From Amnibacterium flavum (GTDB taxonomy: Bacteria > Actinomycetota > Actinomycetes > Actinomycetales > Microbacteriaceae): 64,000 nucleotides of DNA. Below, one piece after another: positions 18,379 through 28,212 of the stretch. The DNA lies in contig NZ_QEOP01000001.1 of the NCBI RefSeq assembly GCF_003097495.1, forward strand, positions 1,575,830-1,639,829, read 5' to 3'. How positions within the stretch are numbered: position 1 is the first letter of the stretch; every line of letters begins with the position of its first letter. The position numbers were made by a program, and so were the translations under genes. Under the pieces are notes generated by a model. That model had not been told where the DNA came from. It saw nothing but the letters and a program-made list of their open reading frames with translations, and did not search any database.

Positions 18379-19796
18379 GCACGTCTCGGCATCGGACGGG
18401 GCCGGCCGACAAGCAGCGCGCCGAATCGACCGGCACGCGCGGTCTGGCGCGCACGACGACGGCATCGCTCTCGTCGACGCAGGGCCTCACCAACGCGCGG
18501 ACGCGGCTCGTCGGGACGCGCACCGGCGTGCTCGCCGACCTCGCCGTCTACCTCGTCCGCGGCGCGCGTCTGATCTGGTCGTTCATCTCGCGGCTCGCCC
18601 GACAGGTGGCGTCGGTCGTCACCGCTCTCGGCTGGAGCATGCTCGCGCTCGTCGCGATCGCGTTCGTCGTCGGCTACACGGCGGGATGGGCGGAATTCGT
18701 CGCGGTCGCCTGGGCGGGCACCGTGATCCTCATCGCGGCGTCGCTGTTCCTCATCGGCGGTGCCGCGCACGAGATCCGTCTCACCATGCCGCACGACCGG
18801 GTCGTCGTGGGCGACCGCGCGGTCGGTGCGCTGATCGTGCGCAACCCCCTGCGCAGGCGGCTCCTCGGGGCCAAGATCGAGATCCCCGTCGGGGAGGGCC
18901 TGCTCGAACTGCCGCTTCCCTCCCTCGCCGGCGGCGCCAGCCACGACGACGTCTTCACCGTTCCGACGACGAAGCGCGGCATCATCCGGATCGGCCCGGT
19001 CCGCACCGTCAGGGCCGACCCCATCGGGCTCGTCCGGCGCGAGCACCTGTGGGCGGCGAGCGTCGAGCTCTACGTCCACCCCCGCACCGTGTCCGTCCCC
19101 TCCACGAGCACCGGTTTCGTCCGCGATCTCGAGGGGCAGGCGACACGCGACCTGACCTCGAGCGACATCGCCTTCCACGCGCTCCGCGAGTACCAGCCGG
19201 GCGACGACCGCCGCTACATCCACTGGAGATCGACCGCGCGTCAAGGCGTGCACATGGTCCGCCAGTTCGAGGAGACGCGGCGCAGCCACCTCATGGTCGC
19301 CCTCAGCCTCGCCGGCGCCGACTACGAGAGCGAGGAGCAGTTCGAGCTCGCCGTCAGCGTCGCGGGGTCCCTCGGCGTGCGCGCCATCCGCGACGGACGG
19401 ACGGTCTCGGTCGTCGCAAGCGAGCGAACCCCCGAGTTCGCCAAGCGCAAGGTCTTCGCCGCACGCACGCTCCGCACGGTCACCCCGACACGTCTGCTCG
19501 ACGATCTCGCGAGCATCGAGTACGCCGGGTCGGCGCTCGGCGTCGTCGATCTGGCCCGCGTCACCGCGGAACAGGTCACCGGCATCTCCGTGGCATTCCT
19601 CGTGCTCGGCAGCCCGCCGACCGTCGCTCAGCTGCGCACCGCAGCCGCCGCCTTCCCGGCGGGCGTCGAGGTCGTCGCCGTCGTCTGCGACGCGGGCTTC
19701 GCGCCCGGTCTCACCCGGGTCGGCGAGCTGACGGTCCTCACCGTCGGATTCCTCGAGGACCTGCAGAAGTCGCTGGCCCGTTCGAGGGCGGCCTGA
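18375..19796 (+). CDS. DUF58 domain membrane protein
   Basis: A 473-residue protein starting in a GTGA overlap with moxR. Two adjacent hydrophobic segments (about residues 85-130) follow an unusually long, basic N-terminal tail. The DUF58 signature EYQPGDDRRYIHWRSTAR is present, and a VWA-like region follows it. DUF58 proteins are typical MoxR partners. The extended N-terminus of about 60 residues before the first membrane region may be a docking segment. It is followed by the transglutaminase-like gene after 2 bp, completing the common MoxR-DUF58-transglutaminase trio. Confidence 0.92.
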   Translation: MSTSRHRTGPADKQRAESTGTRGLARTTTASLSSTQGLTNARTRLVGTRTGVLADLAVYLVRGARLIWSFISRLARQVASVVTALGWSMLALVAIAFVVGYTAGWAEFVAVAWAGTVILIAASLFLIGGAAHEIRLTMPHDRVVVGDRAVGALIVRNPLRRRLLGAKIEIPVGEGLLELPLPSLAGGASHDDVFTVPTTKRGIIRIGPVRTVRADPIGLVRREHLWAASVELYVHPRTVSVPSTSTGFVRDLEGQATRDLTSSDIAFHALREYQPGDDRRYIHWRSTARQGVHMVRQFEETRRSHLMVALSLAGADYESEEQFELAVSVAGSLGVRAIRDGRTVSVVASERTPEFAKRKVFAARTLRTVTPTRLLDDLASIEYAGSALGVVDLARVTAEQVTGISVAFLVLGSPPTVAQLRTAAAAFPAGVEVVAVVCDAGFAPGLTRVGELTVLTVGFLEDLQKSLARSRAA

Positions 19797-19798
19797 TC

Positions 19799-22186
19799 AT
19801 GACTCCGCCACGCATCCCGGGAGCCGGGCGAGGAGACCGGGGCGTCGCGACGAGACCGTCGCTGCCGCGGCTCTCGAGGTATCGGAGCGCGAGGACCGCC
19901 GACACGATCGTCGCCGTCGTCCTGCTCGATCTGGCCATGATCGTCGCCGCATCCCTGTTCTGGCCCATCCACATGAGCGCGGCCGTCATCGTCGCCGCGG
20001 GGGTGGCCCTCGCCGCCGGCACTCTCATCGCCGTACTGGGCGCACGGTTCCGCTGGAACTCGGCGATCGTCGCGGGATCCACCGTCCTGGCCTTCCTCGT
20101 ACTCGGGGTGCCGGCGGCCGTGCCGGGACAGGCTCTTCTCGGAGTGATCCCGACCGTTCCGGGGCTCGCCGACCTGATCGCGGGTGCCGCCCTGTCGTGG
20201 AAGGAGCTGCTCACCATCTCGCTGCCGGTCGGCAGCTACGAGGCGCTCCTCGTCCCCGTCTTCCTTCTCGTCCTCGTGCTGTCCGTCGTCTCGCTCACCG
20301 TCGCGCTCCGGGCGCGATGGGGCGAGCTCGCGGCGCTCGGGCCCGCCGTCCTCTTCGTCGCGGCGATCCTGCTCGGACCGGCGAGCGCGACCCTCCCGCT
20401 GATCACGTCGCTCACCCTGCTGTCCCTGCTCCTCGTCTATCTCGTCTTCCGCCGTTCGCGCCGCCGCGGAGAGGCCATCCGACTTCTCAACGAGCAGTCG
20501 GGCACGACCGTCGAGGCCCGTGTCGACCGGCGGATCGCCGCCGTGCGCACGGCGGTCGGCGCCGCCGTGATCCTGGCCCTCGCCGCGGGCGGTTCGGTCG
20601 CGGCGTCGGCACTCGTCCCCCCGACGGGCTCGCGCGACGTGCTCCGCTCGGCGATCAAGAAGCCGTTCGACCCGCGCGACTACCCCAGCCCGCTGTCCGC
20701 GTTCCGGAGATTCCACGACACCGACACGGCGTCCGCCACGATCCTCACCGTCGACGGGCTCGAGGCGGGGGAGCGCGTCCGACTGGCGACGCTGGACAGT
20801 TACGACGGGGTGGTCTACACCGTCGGCAGCGCCTCCGTGTCGAGCGCCTCCGGCACGTTCAGCCTGGTTCCGTTCGACCTCGATCGCAGTGGCGACGAGG
20901 GTCGCCGTGCCGAGGTGACGATCCAGGTCGGCGATTACTCCGGGGTCTGGGTCCCCGATGTCGGCGCGCTCGAGAGCATCCGGTTCGAGGGGGCCCGAGC
21001 GAACGAGCTGACCTCCACCTTCTACTACAACGACAACAGCGGCACCGCTGCCTCTCTCGCGGGCATCGCGCCCGGCGACAGCTACACGCTCGAGGCCGTC
21101 ATCCCCACCGCGCTGGGCGATGAGGAGATCGCCGAGCTCGAGCCCGGACGGATCGCGGTGCCCGAACCGGCCGTCATCCCCGACGGGCTCGACGCCGCTC
21201 TCGCCTCCTACACCGACGGAGCAGGCTCCGTCGGCGAGAAGCTCGTCGCGGCGATCGATGGTCTCCGGACGAACGGGTACGTCAGCCACGGCGGTCCCGA
21301 CGAGCCGTTCAGCCGTTCCGGGCACTCCGCAGGACGCATCACCCAGCTCCTCACCGACCAGCCCATGCTGGGCGACGCGGAGCAGTACGCCGTCACCGCG
21401 GCGCTGATGGCCCGCCAGCTCGGCTTCCCCGCTCGCGTCGTGGTCGGCTTCGCATCCCCGGACGACGCCTCCGGGACGCTCGACCTCACCGGTGCCGACA
21501 TGACCGCGTGGATCGAGGTCGCGGCGGCCGGTGCCGGATGGGTCGCGATCGACCCCAACCCGCCGGTCCGCGAGGTGCCAGAACCGCAGCCCGACGACGC
21601 CACCAAGGTGGCGCGACCGCAGTCCGTGGTCCAGCCTCCGCCCGATGAGCGCATCGAGCCCGATCAGATCGTGCCGCCCGACGTGCAGGAGAACGAGCAG
21701 GATGCCCCGCTCCCGGCGTGGCTCGCCATTCTGCTCGCCGTCCTGCAGGTCCTCCTCTGGATCGTCATCGTGCTCGCCGTGCTGCTCGCGCCGTTCGCGG
21801 CGATCGTGGGCGCCAAATGGCAGCGACGGCGCCGACGCGACAGGGCCGCCGACCCGCTCGAGCGGATCCGCGGCGGATGGGACGAGTTCGCCGACGCCGC
21901 CGCCGACCACGGCTACGAGCCGCCCGACTCGGCGACCCGCTACGAGGTCGCCATGGCGGTCGGAGGCAGGCAGCCGCTCGTCCTCGCCGCCGCGGTGGAC
22001 CGCGCGACCTTCGGACCCTCGCTTCCCGTCGACGCCGATGCCGACCGTGTCTGGCGCTCTGCGGGCGAGCTCCGCGGGTCGATGGGGGCCGGACGCTCGC
22101 GATGGGAGAAGATCAAAGCGCTGGTGTCGACCAGATCGTTCACGCGCAACCGGCGGAGACGACAGCGGAAGGGGGAATCGACGTGA
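19799..22186 (+). CDS. Transglutaminase-like (TgpA-type) membrane protein, apparently catalytically dead
   Basis: A 795-residue protein with about six to eight N-terminal membrane spans (residues ~30-290), an extracellular region containing a transglutaminase-core fold (~480-590), a Pro/Asp/Glu-rich linker, a further membrane span (~640-665) and a basic cytoplasmic tail. The core aligns with the standard motifs, but the catalytic Cys position reads GDAEQYA (Ala527), and the catalytic His position reads DMTAWIEV (Thr569). Only the Asp in AIDPNP (Asp585) remains. It follows moxR and DUF58, so a structural or binding role is likely. The start at 19799 was chosen over a longer upstream frame that overlaps DUF58. 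Confidence 0.88.
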   Translation: MTPPRIPGAGRGDRGVATRPSLPRLSRYRSARTADTIVAVVLLDLAMIVAASLFWPIHMSAAVIVAAGVALAAGTLIAVLGARFRWNSAIVAGSTVLAFLVLGVPAAVPGQALLGVIPTVPGLADLIAGAALSWKELLTISLPVGSYEALLVPVFLLVLVLSVVSLTVALRARWGELAALGPAVLFVAAILLGPASATLPLITSLTLLSLLLVYLVFRRSRRRGEAIRLLNEQSGTTVEARVDRRIAAVRTAVGAAVILALAAGGSVAASALVPPTGSRDVLRSAIKKPFDPRDYPSPLSAFRRFHDTDTASATILTVDGLEAGERVRLATLDSYDGVVYTVGSASVSSASGTFSLVPFDLDRSGDEGRRAEVTIQVGDYSGVWVPDVGALESIRFEGARANELTSTFYYNDNSGTAASLAGIAPGDSYTLEAVIPTALGDEEIAELEPGRIAVPEPAVIPDGLDAALASYTDGAGSVGEKLVAAIDGLRTNGYVSHGGPDEPFSRSGHSAGRITQLLTDQPMLGDAEQYAVTAALMARQLGFPARVVVGFASPDDASGTLDLTGADMTAWIEVAAAGAGWVAIDPNPPVREVPEPQPDDATKVARPQSVVQPPPDERIEPDQIVPPDVQENEQDAPLPAWLAILLAVLQVLLWIVIVLAVLLAPFAAIVGAKWQRRRRRDRAADPLERIRGGWDEFADAAADHGYEPPDSATRYEVAMAVGGRQPLVLAAAVDRATFGPSLPVDADADRVWRSAGELRGSMGAGRSRWEKIKALVSTRSFTRNRRRRQRKGEST

Positions 22187-22932
22187 CCTGCTCCCACTGC
22201 GGGGCCGATCTCCCGGTCGGAGCCATGTTCTGCGGCGAGTGCGGCAGTGCGGTCACGACTCGCGCCGCCGTCCGACCCTCCATGCCGCCGATCGCACCCG
22301 TTCCCCCCGCCCGGCACTCCTTCGCCTCGACCGGCGTGCAGCCCGTCGTCGTCACGCCGTCGACCGTCGAGGAGGAGCCGAGCCCCGATCCTGAACCGGC
22401 CGGGAACGGGGTCGTGCCCGAGGCCGGCGTCGACGAGACGGGCGAGGACGGCGACCAGCGCTCGACGCGCGTCGTCGATCTGCTCGAGAACGACGAGCAG
22501 TGGCAGCCCGAATCCCTCGCCGGCGCGCACTCGTTCCCGCCCGCCGCCGCGGCCCAGCCGGACATCGACGAAGCGACGCGGATGCCGGAGCGCGCCCGCC
22601 CGCCTGCCGCACGGTTCGGCCTGCACTTCAGCACGGGCGAATCGGTGACCGTCGAGGGGACGGGTCTCATCGGTCGTCGTCCCATGGCGCAGCCGGGGGA
22701 GTACTTCGATCACTACGTGACCATCGACGATCCCGGCCGATCCGTCTCGAAGACCCATCTCGAGTTCGGTCAGGAGGGCGGCGCATTCTGGATCAGCGAC
22801 CGGTACTCGGCCAACGGGACCGTCGTGCGCGAACCCGATCGTCCGCCGCGCATGTGCCCGGCCGGCATGAGATCCCGGGTGACCCGTGGCGCCCGCGTCG
22901 AGATCGGCGAGCAGTTCTTCCTCGTCAGCTGA
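22183..22932 (+). CDS. Zinc-ribbon FHA domain protein
   Basis: A 249-residue protein starting at a GTG that overlaps the preceding stop (GTGA). The N-terminus is a four-cysteine zinc ribbon (CSHCGADLP ... FCGECG, residues 3-20). A Pro/Glu-rich linker follows; it contains STRVVD and EATRMP segments that resemble phosphorylated threonine sites. The C-terminal ~105 residues are an FHA domain with LIGRRP, SVSKTHLEF and DRYSANGTVV. It resembles FHA adaptors of kinase-regulated envelope and secretion systems. With the first gene of the block it gives two FHA proteins for one kinase. Confidence 0.9.
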   Translation: MTCSHCGADLPVGAMFCGECGSAVTTRAAVRPSMPPIAPVPPARHSFASTGVQPVVVTPSTVEEEPSPDPEPAGNGVVPEAGVDETGEDGDQRSTRVVDLLENDEQWQPESLAGAHSFPPAAAAQPDIDEATRMPERARPPAARFGLHFSTGESVTVEGTGLIGRRPMAQPGEYFDHYVTIDDPGRSVSKTHLEFGQEGGAFWISDRYSANGTVVREPDRPPRMCPAGMRSRVTRGARVEIGEQFFLVS

Positions 22933-23024
22933 CAATGCTCTCCACAGAGTGCCCGACGACCGCGTTCTCCACCTGATTCCCCGGCCGCGGCTCCCGTCGC
23001 GTGTCGGCCTGCTGGACTGCGGGG

Positions 23025-25691
23025 ATGCGACTCGCACTGCCGGCGCCTCTCGCCGAACGCCCGCCGATCCCCTTCCCGTGGATGGGCGCCATCGCGCCCG
23101 TGCTCGCGGCGGGTGTGCTCTTCGCGATCACCCGATCACCGCTGTCGCTCGCCTTCGCGGCCCTCGGACCCGTGATGGCCGTCGCCGCGCTCGTCGACGG
23201 ACGCGTGAGCGGCCGCAGAGCGGCTCGCCTTGCGGCCGCGGCACGCGCTGACGCCCTCGCGCAGCTGAGTGTCGATGTCGCCGCCGAGCATGCGGCACTG
23301 CGGTTGCGCTGGGCGGCGACCGCGCCGACGGCTCGCGAGCTGCTCGAACTCGACTCGCTTCCGCCCGTGGCGGAGGGACGATCGCCCTCCCTTCGCCTCG
23401 GCACCGGGACGGTCCCGTCGGGCATCGATCTGGCCGCCGCCGCCGTGGCCGACCGACCCATCGCCGAGCACGCCGCGCGCGTGCCCGATGCGCCGGTGGT
23501 GGTGGATGCGCAGGGCGGCATCGGGATCGTCGGGCAGCCGGCGCTCGCCGAAGCGCTGGCGCGCGCGCTCGAGGTCCAGCTCCTCTGGCTCGGGCACGGC
23601 CGTGGTGGCGCGGCCGGCGGGCTGATCCGGCGCGGCGGCAGCGCCGCGGAACTCGCGCCGGCGTGCGAGGTCCTCGTCGAGATCGACGGACCCACGCGCG
23701 CGCACCTCATCGGAAGTGCGGACGAGTTCGTGCCCGAGCTGCTGAGCGGGGCCGAGATCGCGCGATTCCGACGGCGGGCCGTCGCGAGCGCGAGCGAACC
23801 GCCGACACGGTTGGCGTTCGCCGCGCTGCCCGGTCGCGGCGAGGCTGACGGCACCGAGAGGGGCCCCGCATCCGGACTCGCGGCACGGTTCGCCGCCACG
23901 GCATCGGGCGCGCTCGAACTCGACCTCGTGGCCGACGGCCCGCACGCCGTCGTCGCGGGAACCACGGGCAGCGGGAAGAGCGATCTGCTCGTCTCCTGGC
24001 TGCTCGCGATGGCGGCCTCCCACCCGAGCGATCGGCTGGGCATGCTCCTCTTCGACTTCAAGGGAGGAGCGAGCTTCGACCGGCTCGACGGGCTGCCGCA
24101 CGTGCGCGGCATCGTTACCGACCTCGACGGTCCGATGATCGACCGCGCCACCGCCGGCCTGGCGGCCGAGATGCGCCGCCGCGAGCACCTGCTACGGGAG
24201 CGCCGTGCCCGGTCCGTCGACGACTGCCCCGACCTCGCGAGACTCGTCATCGTCGTCGACGAGTTCGCTGTGCTCCTGGGTGCGAACGATCGGATGCACG
24301 CCTTGTTCACCGACATCGCCGCCCGAGGTCGCTCGCTCGGCATGCATCTGATCCTCTGCACGCAGCGCCCCAGCGGCGTGATGCGCGACTCGCTCCTCGC
24401 CAATTTCGGTCTCCGGATCTCGTTGCGCGTGGTCGACTCGGCCGACAGCTCCGCCGTCATCGGGACGCCGGCGGCTGCGGCGATCCCGCGGGCTCTTCCC
24501 GGGAGGTGCTGGGTGGCGCTGCACGGCGAACCGCCGATCGAGGCCCAGGTCGCGCTCGTGTCCGTCGCGGACGCCGCCGCCGTGGCGACGGAGGCGCGGA
24601 TGCTGGGCGCGACACCGGCCGAGATCGCCTGGCTTCCCCCGCTTCCGGAGCGGCTCGACCTCGCCTCCCTCCTGCGCGAGCCCGAAGCGGCGGGCCTGCA
24701 CCACCCTGCGGTCCTGCTCGGGCTCGGCGATCTCCCCGAGGAGGGACGTCAGCCGCCCGCGGTGTGGGAGCCGACCCGTGACGGAGGTCTCGCGGTGGTC
24801 GGATCTCCCGGATCCGGCCGCAGCACGGCCGCTGCGACGATCGCCCACCAGCTCGGCGTGCCCGTCCTCGCCGGAGGAGGCCCCACGGGTGCGGAGACGC
24901 TCTGGGACGCGCTGACCGACGAGGGCACCGAGCCGCTGGTGATCGATGATCTCGACGCCGCGTTCGACGCCCTGTCCGACGAGCACTCGGCCGTCGTGCC
25001 GGAACTGTTCGCGGCGATGCTGCGGCGGCGCCGTCGGGCGGTCGTGGTGACCGCGACCTCCCCGGTCGGCGGGGGTTCGCGCTCCATCGCCGCCCAGCTC
25101 GGCGCGACCCTCGTGCTGCGCGTGTCGTCGCGGGACGAGCACGTGCTGGCGGGCGCGCCGGGGGCGCTGTTCGATCCGAGGATCGGCGCGGGCGCCGGGG
25201 TGTGGCGCGGTGCGCGGGTGCAGGTCGCGCTCGCCGGGGCGGTCCCGATGCGTCACGGTGCGGTCCCGACGCGTCACGGTGCGGCGCCCGACGTCGGCTT
25301 CGCCCGCGGGAGCGTCACCTGTCTCGTGACGACGACACCGGGGGACCGGCTGACCTCGCTTGCGCGGATGCCGTCACTGCTCGCGATCGACGCCCGTGGG
25401 CTCGGTCCGCAGGAGATCGGCGCGGCTCTGATCGTCGACCCCGGCACGGCGGTGGTCCTCGTCGCCGATCCCGAGACCTGGCAGCGATCGTCGCCGCTCT
25501 GGGCTCTGGTCACCACGCTCGCCTGCGTCTACGACCGGTGCACCGTCTCCCAGTTCCGTCTGGTCTCCGGTCAGCGGACCCTCCCGCCCGCCCTGATACC
25601 GGGGAACGACCGGGTGTGGGTCGTCCGACCCGAACAGCCCGTCACCCGTGGAGTCCTCGTCACCGACGCAGGACGGGACCCGGCCGGGTGA
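23025..25691 (+). CDS. EccC-like FtsK/SpoIIIE ATPase
   Basis: An 888-residue protein. Two membrane segments lie near the N-terminus (residues ~17-55). A first FtsK/SpoIIIE ATPase domain has Walker A GTTGSGKSD (~312), the type VII hallmark LLFDFKGGASFDRLDGLPHV, Walker B VIVVDEFAVLL and ILCTQRPSGV. A second domain has Walker A-like GSPGSGRST (~592) and VIDDLDAAFD. EccC/YukB/EssC proteins are the motors of type VII secretion; most have three ATPase domains, and this has two. ATG 23025 gives MRLALPAPL; GTG 23001 is possible. No WXG100 gene follows. Type VII-like family membership is supported; a secretion role is inference. Confidence 0.87.
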   Translation: MRLALPAPLAERPPIPFPWMGAIAPVLAAGVLFAITRSPLSLAFAALGPVMAVAALVDGRVSGRRAARLAAAARADALAQLSVDVAAEHAALRLRWAATAPTARELLELDSLPPVAEGRSPSLRLGTGTVPSGIDLAAAAVADRPIAEHAARVPDAPVVVDAQGGIGIVGQPALAEALARALEVQLLWLGHGRGGAAGGLIRRGGSAAELAPACEVLVEIDGPTRAHLIGSADEFVPELLSGAEIARFRRRAVASASEPPTRLAFAALPGRGEADGTERGPASGLAARFAATASGALELDLVADGPHAVVAGTTGSGKSDLLVSWLLAMAASHPSDRLGMLLFDFKGGASFDRLDGLPHVRGIVTDLDGPMIDRATAGLAAEMRRREHLLRERRARSVDDCPDLARLVIVVDEFAVLLGANDRMHALFTDIAARGRSLGMHLILCTQRPSGVMRDSLLANFGLRISLRVVDSADSSAVIGTPAAAAIPRALPGRCWVALHGEPPIEAQVALVSVADAAAVATEARMLGATPAEIAWLPPLPERLDLASLLREPEAAGLHHPAVLLGLGDLPEEGRQPPAVWEPTRDGGLAVVGSPGSGRSTAAATIAHQLGVPVLAGGGPTGAETLWDALTDEGTEPLVIDDLDAAFDALSDEHSAVVPELFAAMLRRRRRAVVVTATSPVGGGSRSIAAQLGATLVLRVSSRDEHVLAGAPGALFDPRIGAGAGVWRGARVQVALAGAVPMRHGAVPTRHGAAPDVGFARGSVTCLVTTTPGDRLTSLARMPSLLAIDARGLGPQEIGAALIVDPGTAVVLVADPETWQRSSPLWALVTTLACVYDRCTVSQFRLVSGQRTLPPALIPGNDRVWVVRPEQPVTRGVLVTDAGRDPAG
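25239..25280 (+). repeat. In-frame 21-bp tandem duplication inside the FtsK/EccC-like gene
   Basis: A 21-bp unit beginning GCGGTCCCGAYGCGTCACGG occurs at 25239-25259 and 25260-25280 with one substitution, and a partial third unit follows. It encodes consecutive AVPxRHG heptads between the second ATPase domain and the C-terminal domain. The repeat keeps the frame, so it may be length-variable between strains. Confidence 0.85.
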
Positions 25692-25702
25692 CGCGGCTGA
25701 CC

Positions 25703-26818
<1,116 letters not shown>

Positions 26819-26856
26819 GGTTTCAGCGTATCCGCTGGTCCCGCCCGTGACGATGG

Positions 26857-26909
26857 AATCCGCGGAAGTTGGCTCCCCGCACCGCGGATTTCGTGAAGTT
26901 TGTGTTTCA
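26857..26909. promoter_or_regulatory. Palindromes in the ald-potD divergent region
   Basis: AATCCGCGG (26857-26865) and CCGCGGATT (26882-26890) form a perfect 9-bp inverted repeat with a 16-bp spacer. Immediately downstream is an AT-rich palindrome of TGAA-N8-TTCA form (26894-26909), unusual in this GC-rich context. These lie between the two divergent starts and are plausible operators, perhaps for an Lrp-type regulator. No experimental or comparative support was available. Confidence 0.4.
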
Positions 26910-26999
26910 ACATGATCGATCTGCCCCGTGGCCGCGCCACAGAGCGCAACGCTGTGTCAGGATCGACCAACATCGTCACCCCCGACCCGAGGAGCGCAC

Positions 27000-28211
27000 T
27001 TGAGTCCCCGTCGCGAACTGCCAACAGACCCCATGGTGCGAGAGATCGTCCGTCAGGCACGGGCGTGGCAGGTCGGGCGGCGCGGCTTCCTCGCCGGCGC
27101 CGGCGCCTCCGCGGCAGCGCTCGCGCTCGCGGCGTGCTCGACGGGCACCTCCGCCCCGCCGACCGCGGCGAAGGACAACTCAGCCAGTGACAAGACCCTC
27201 AACTGGGCCAACTGGCCCGCCTACATCGACGAGGACGACGACGGCAACTACCCGACGCTCGACGCCTTCGAGCAGCAGACGGGCATCTCGGTCAACTACC
27301 TCGTCGATGTCGACGACAACAACACCTACTACGCGAAGGTCCGCGACCAGCTCGCCCTCGGGCAGGACATCGGGGCGGACACCGTCTGCCTCACCGAGTG
27401 GATGGTCGCCCGTCTCATCCGGTTCGGCTACGTGCAGGACCTCGACGAGGCGAACATCCCGAACAAGAAGAACCTCACAGCCACCCTGGCCGACCCCGAC
27501 TTCGATCCCGGCCGGGCGAAGAGCCTCCCGTGGCAGGGCGGCTTCGGCGGCATCTGCTGGAACAAGGAGGCTCTGCCCGACGGCATCCGCACGGTGAGCG
27601 ACCTATGGAACCCCGAGCTCAAGGGCAGGGTCGGCGTCCTCAGCGAGATGCGTGACACGCTCGGCCTGATCATGCTCGAGAACGGAGTCGACATCACCGG
27701 CGACTGGGGCTCCGACGAGTTCCAGGCCGCGATGGACACCTTCAGCGAGCAGGTCGCGAGCGGGCAGATCGCCGCGGTCAAGGGCAACTCCTACCTCGAG
27801 GACCTCGCCTCCGAGAACACGCTCGCCGCGATCTGCTGGTCCGGCGACATCACGGTCCTCAACGCCGAGTCCGGTGACAAGTGGGAGTTCATGGTCCCCG
27901 AGGCGGGCGGCACGTTCTGGAACGACACCTTCGTCGTTCCGGTGGGCTCGACGCGCAAGACCAACGCCGAGACCCTCATGAACTACTACTACGAGCCCGA
28001 GGTCGCGGCGCAGGTGGCCGCGTGGGTCAACTACGTGACCCCGGTGGCCGGCGCCAAGGAGGCGGCGGAGGCCATCGATCCCGAGCTCGCGGCGAACCAG
28101 CTGATCTTCCCCGACGACGACACCCTCTCCACCGTCCACCCCTTCCGGTCGCTGACCGCACAGGAGGAGACGGAGTTCCAGGCGGAGTTCCAGAAGGTCC
28201 TGCTCGGCTGA
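27000..28211 (+). CDS. Spermidine/putrescine-type ABC transporter substrate-binding lipoprotein
   Basis: A 403-residue PotD-like binding protein. TTG 27000 is preferred because GAGGAG lies about six bases upstream; ATG 27033 is a second choice. A twin-arginine-like signal (VGRRGFLAG) runs into a lipobox LAAC with Cys46, so it is probably exported folded and lipid-anchored. The mature part begins LNWANWPAYID, the usual opening of polyamine-binding family members, and continues with WQGGFGGICWNKEALP. It leads a four-gene transporter operon. The actual ligand could be putrescine, spermidine or another polyamine-like compound. Confidence 0.9.
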   Translation: MSPRRELPTDPMVREIVRQARAWQVGRRGFLAGAGASAAALALAACSTGTSAPPTAAKDNSASDKTLNWANWPAYIDEDDDGNYPTLDAFEQQTGISVNYLVDVDDNNTYYAKVRDQLALGQDIGADTVCLTEWMVARLIRFGYVQDLDEANIPNKKNLTATLADPDFDPGRAKSLPWQGGFGGICWNKEALPDGIRTVSDLWNPELKGRVGVLSEMRDTLGLIMLENGVDITGDWGSDEFQAAMDTFSEQVASGQIAAVKGNSYLEDLASENTLAAICWSGDITVLNAESGDKWEFMVPEAGGTFWNDTFVVPVGSTRKTNAETLMNYYYEPEVAAQVAAWVNYVTPVAGAKEAAEAIDPELAANQLIFPDDDTLSTVHPFRSLTAQEETEFQAEFQKVLLG

Positions 28212-28212
28212 C

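Noticed and set aside
11233..18465. 2,410-codon open frame on the minus strand across the Ig/Fn3 gene and moxR
   Set aside because: It is antisense to genes with clear domains, is composed of Arg/Gly/Asp/His-rich sequence without motifs, and is the usual artefact of high GC3 content.
18359..19798. N-terminal 480-codon extension of the transglutaminase-like gene
   Set aside because: It is a frame shadow of the DUF58 gene; the normal start is the ATG at 19799.
22933..25702. Small WXG100 gene next to the EccC-like ATPase
   Set aside because: The 92-bp gap before and the 11-bp gap after the ATPase are too short, and no WXG-containing ~100-residue frame was seen.
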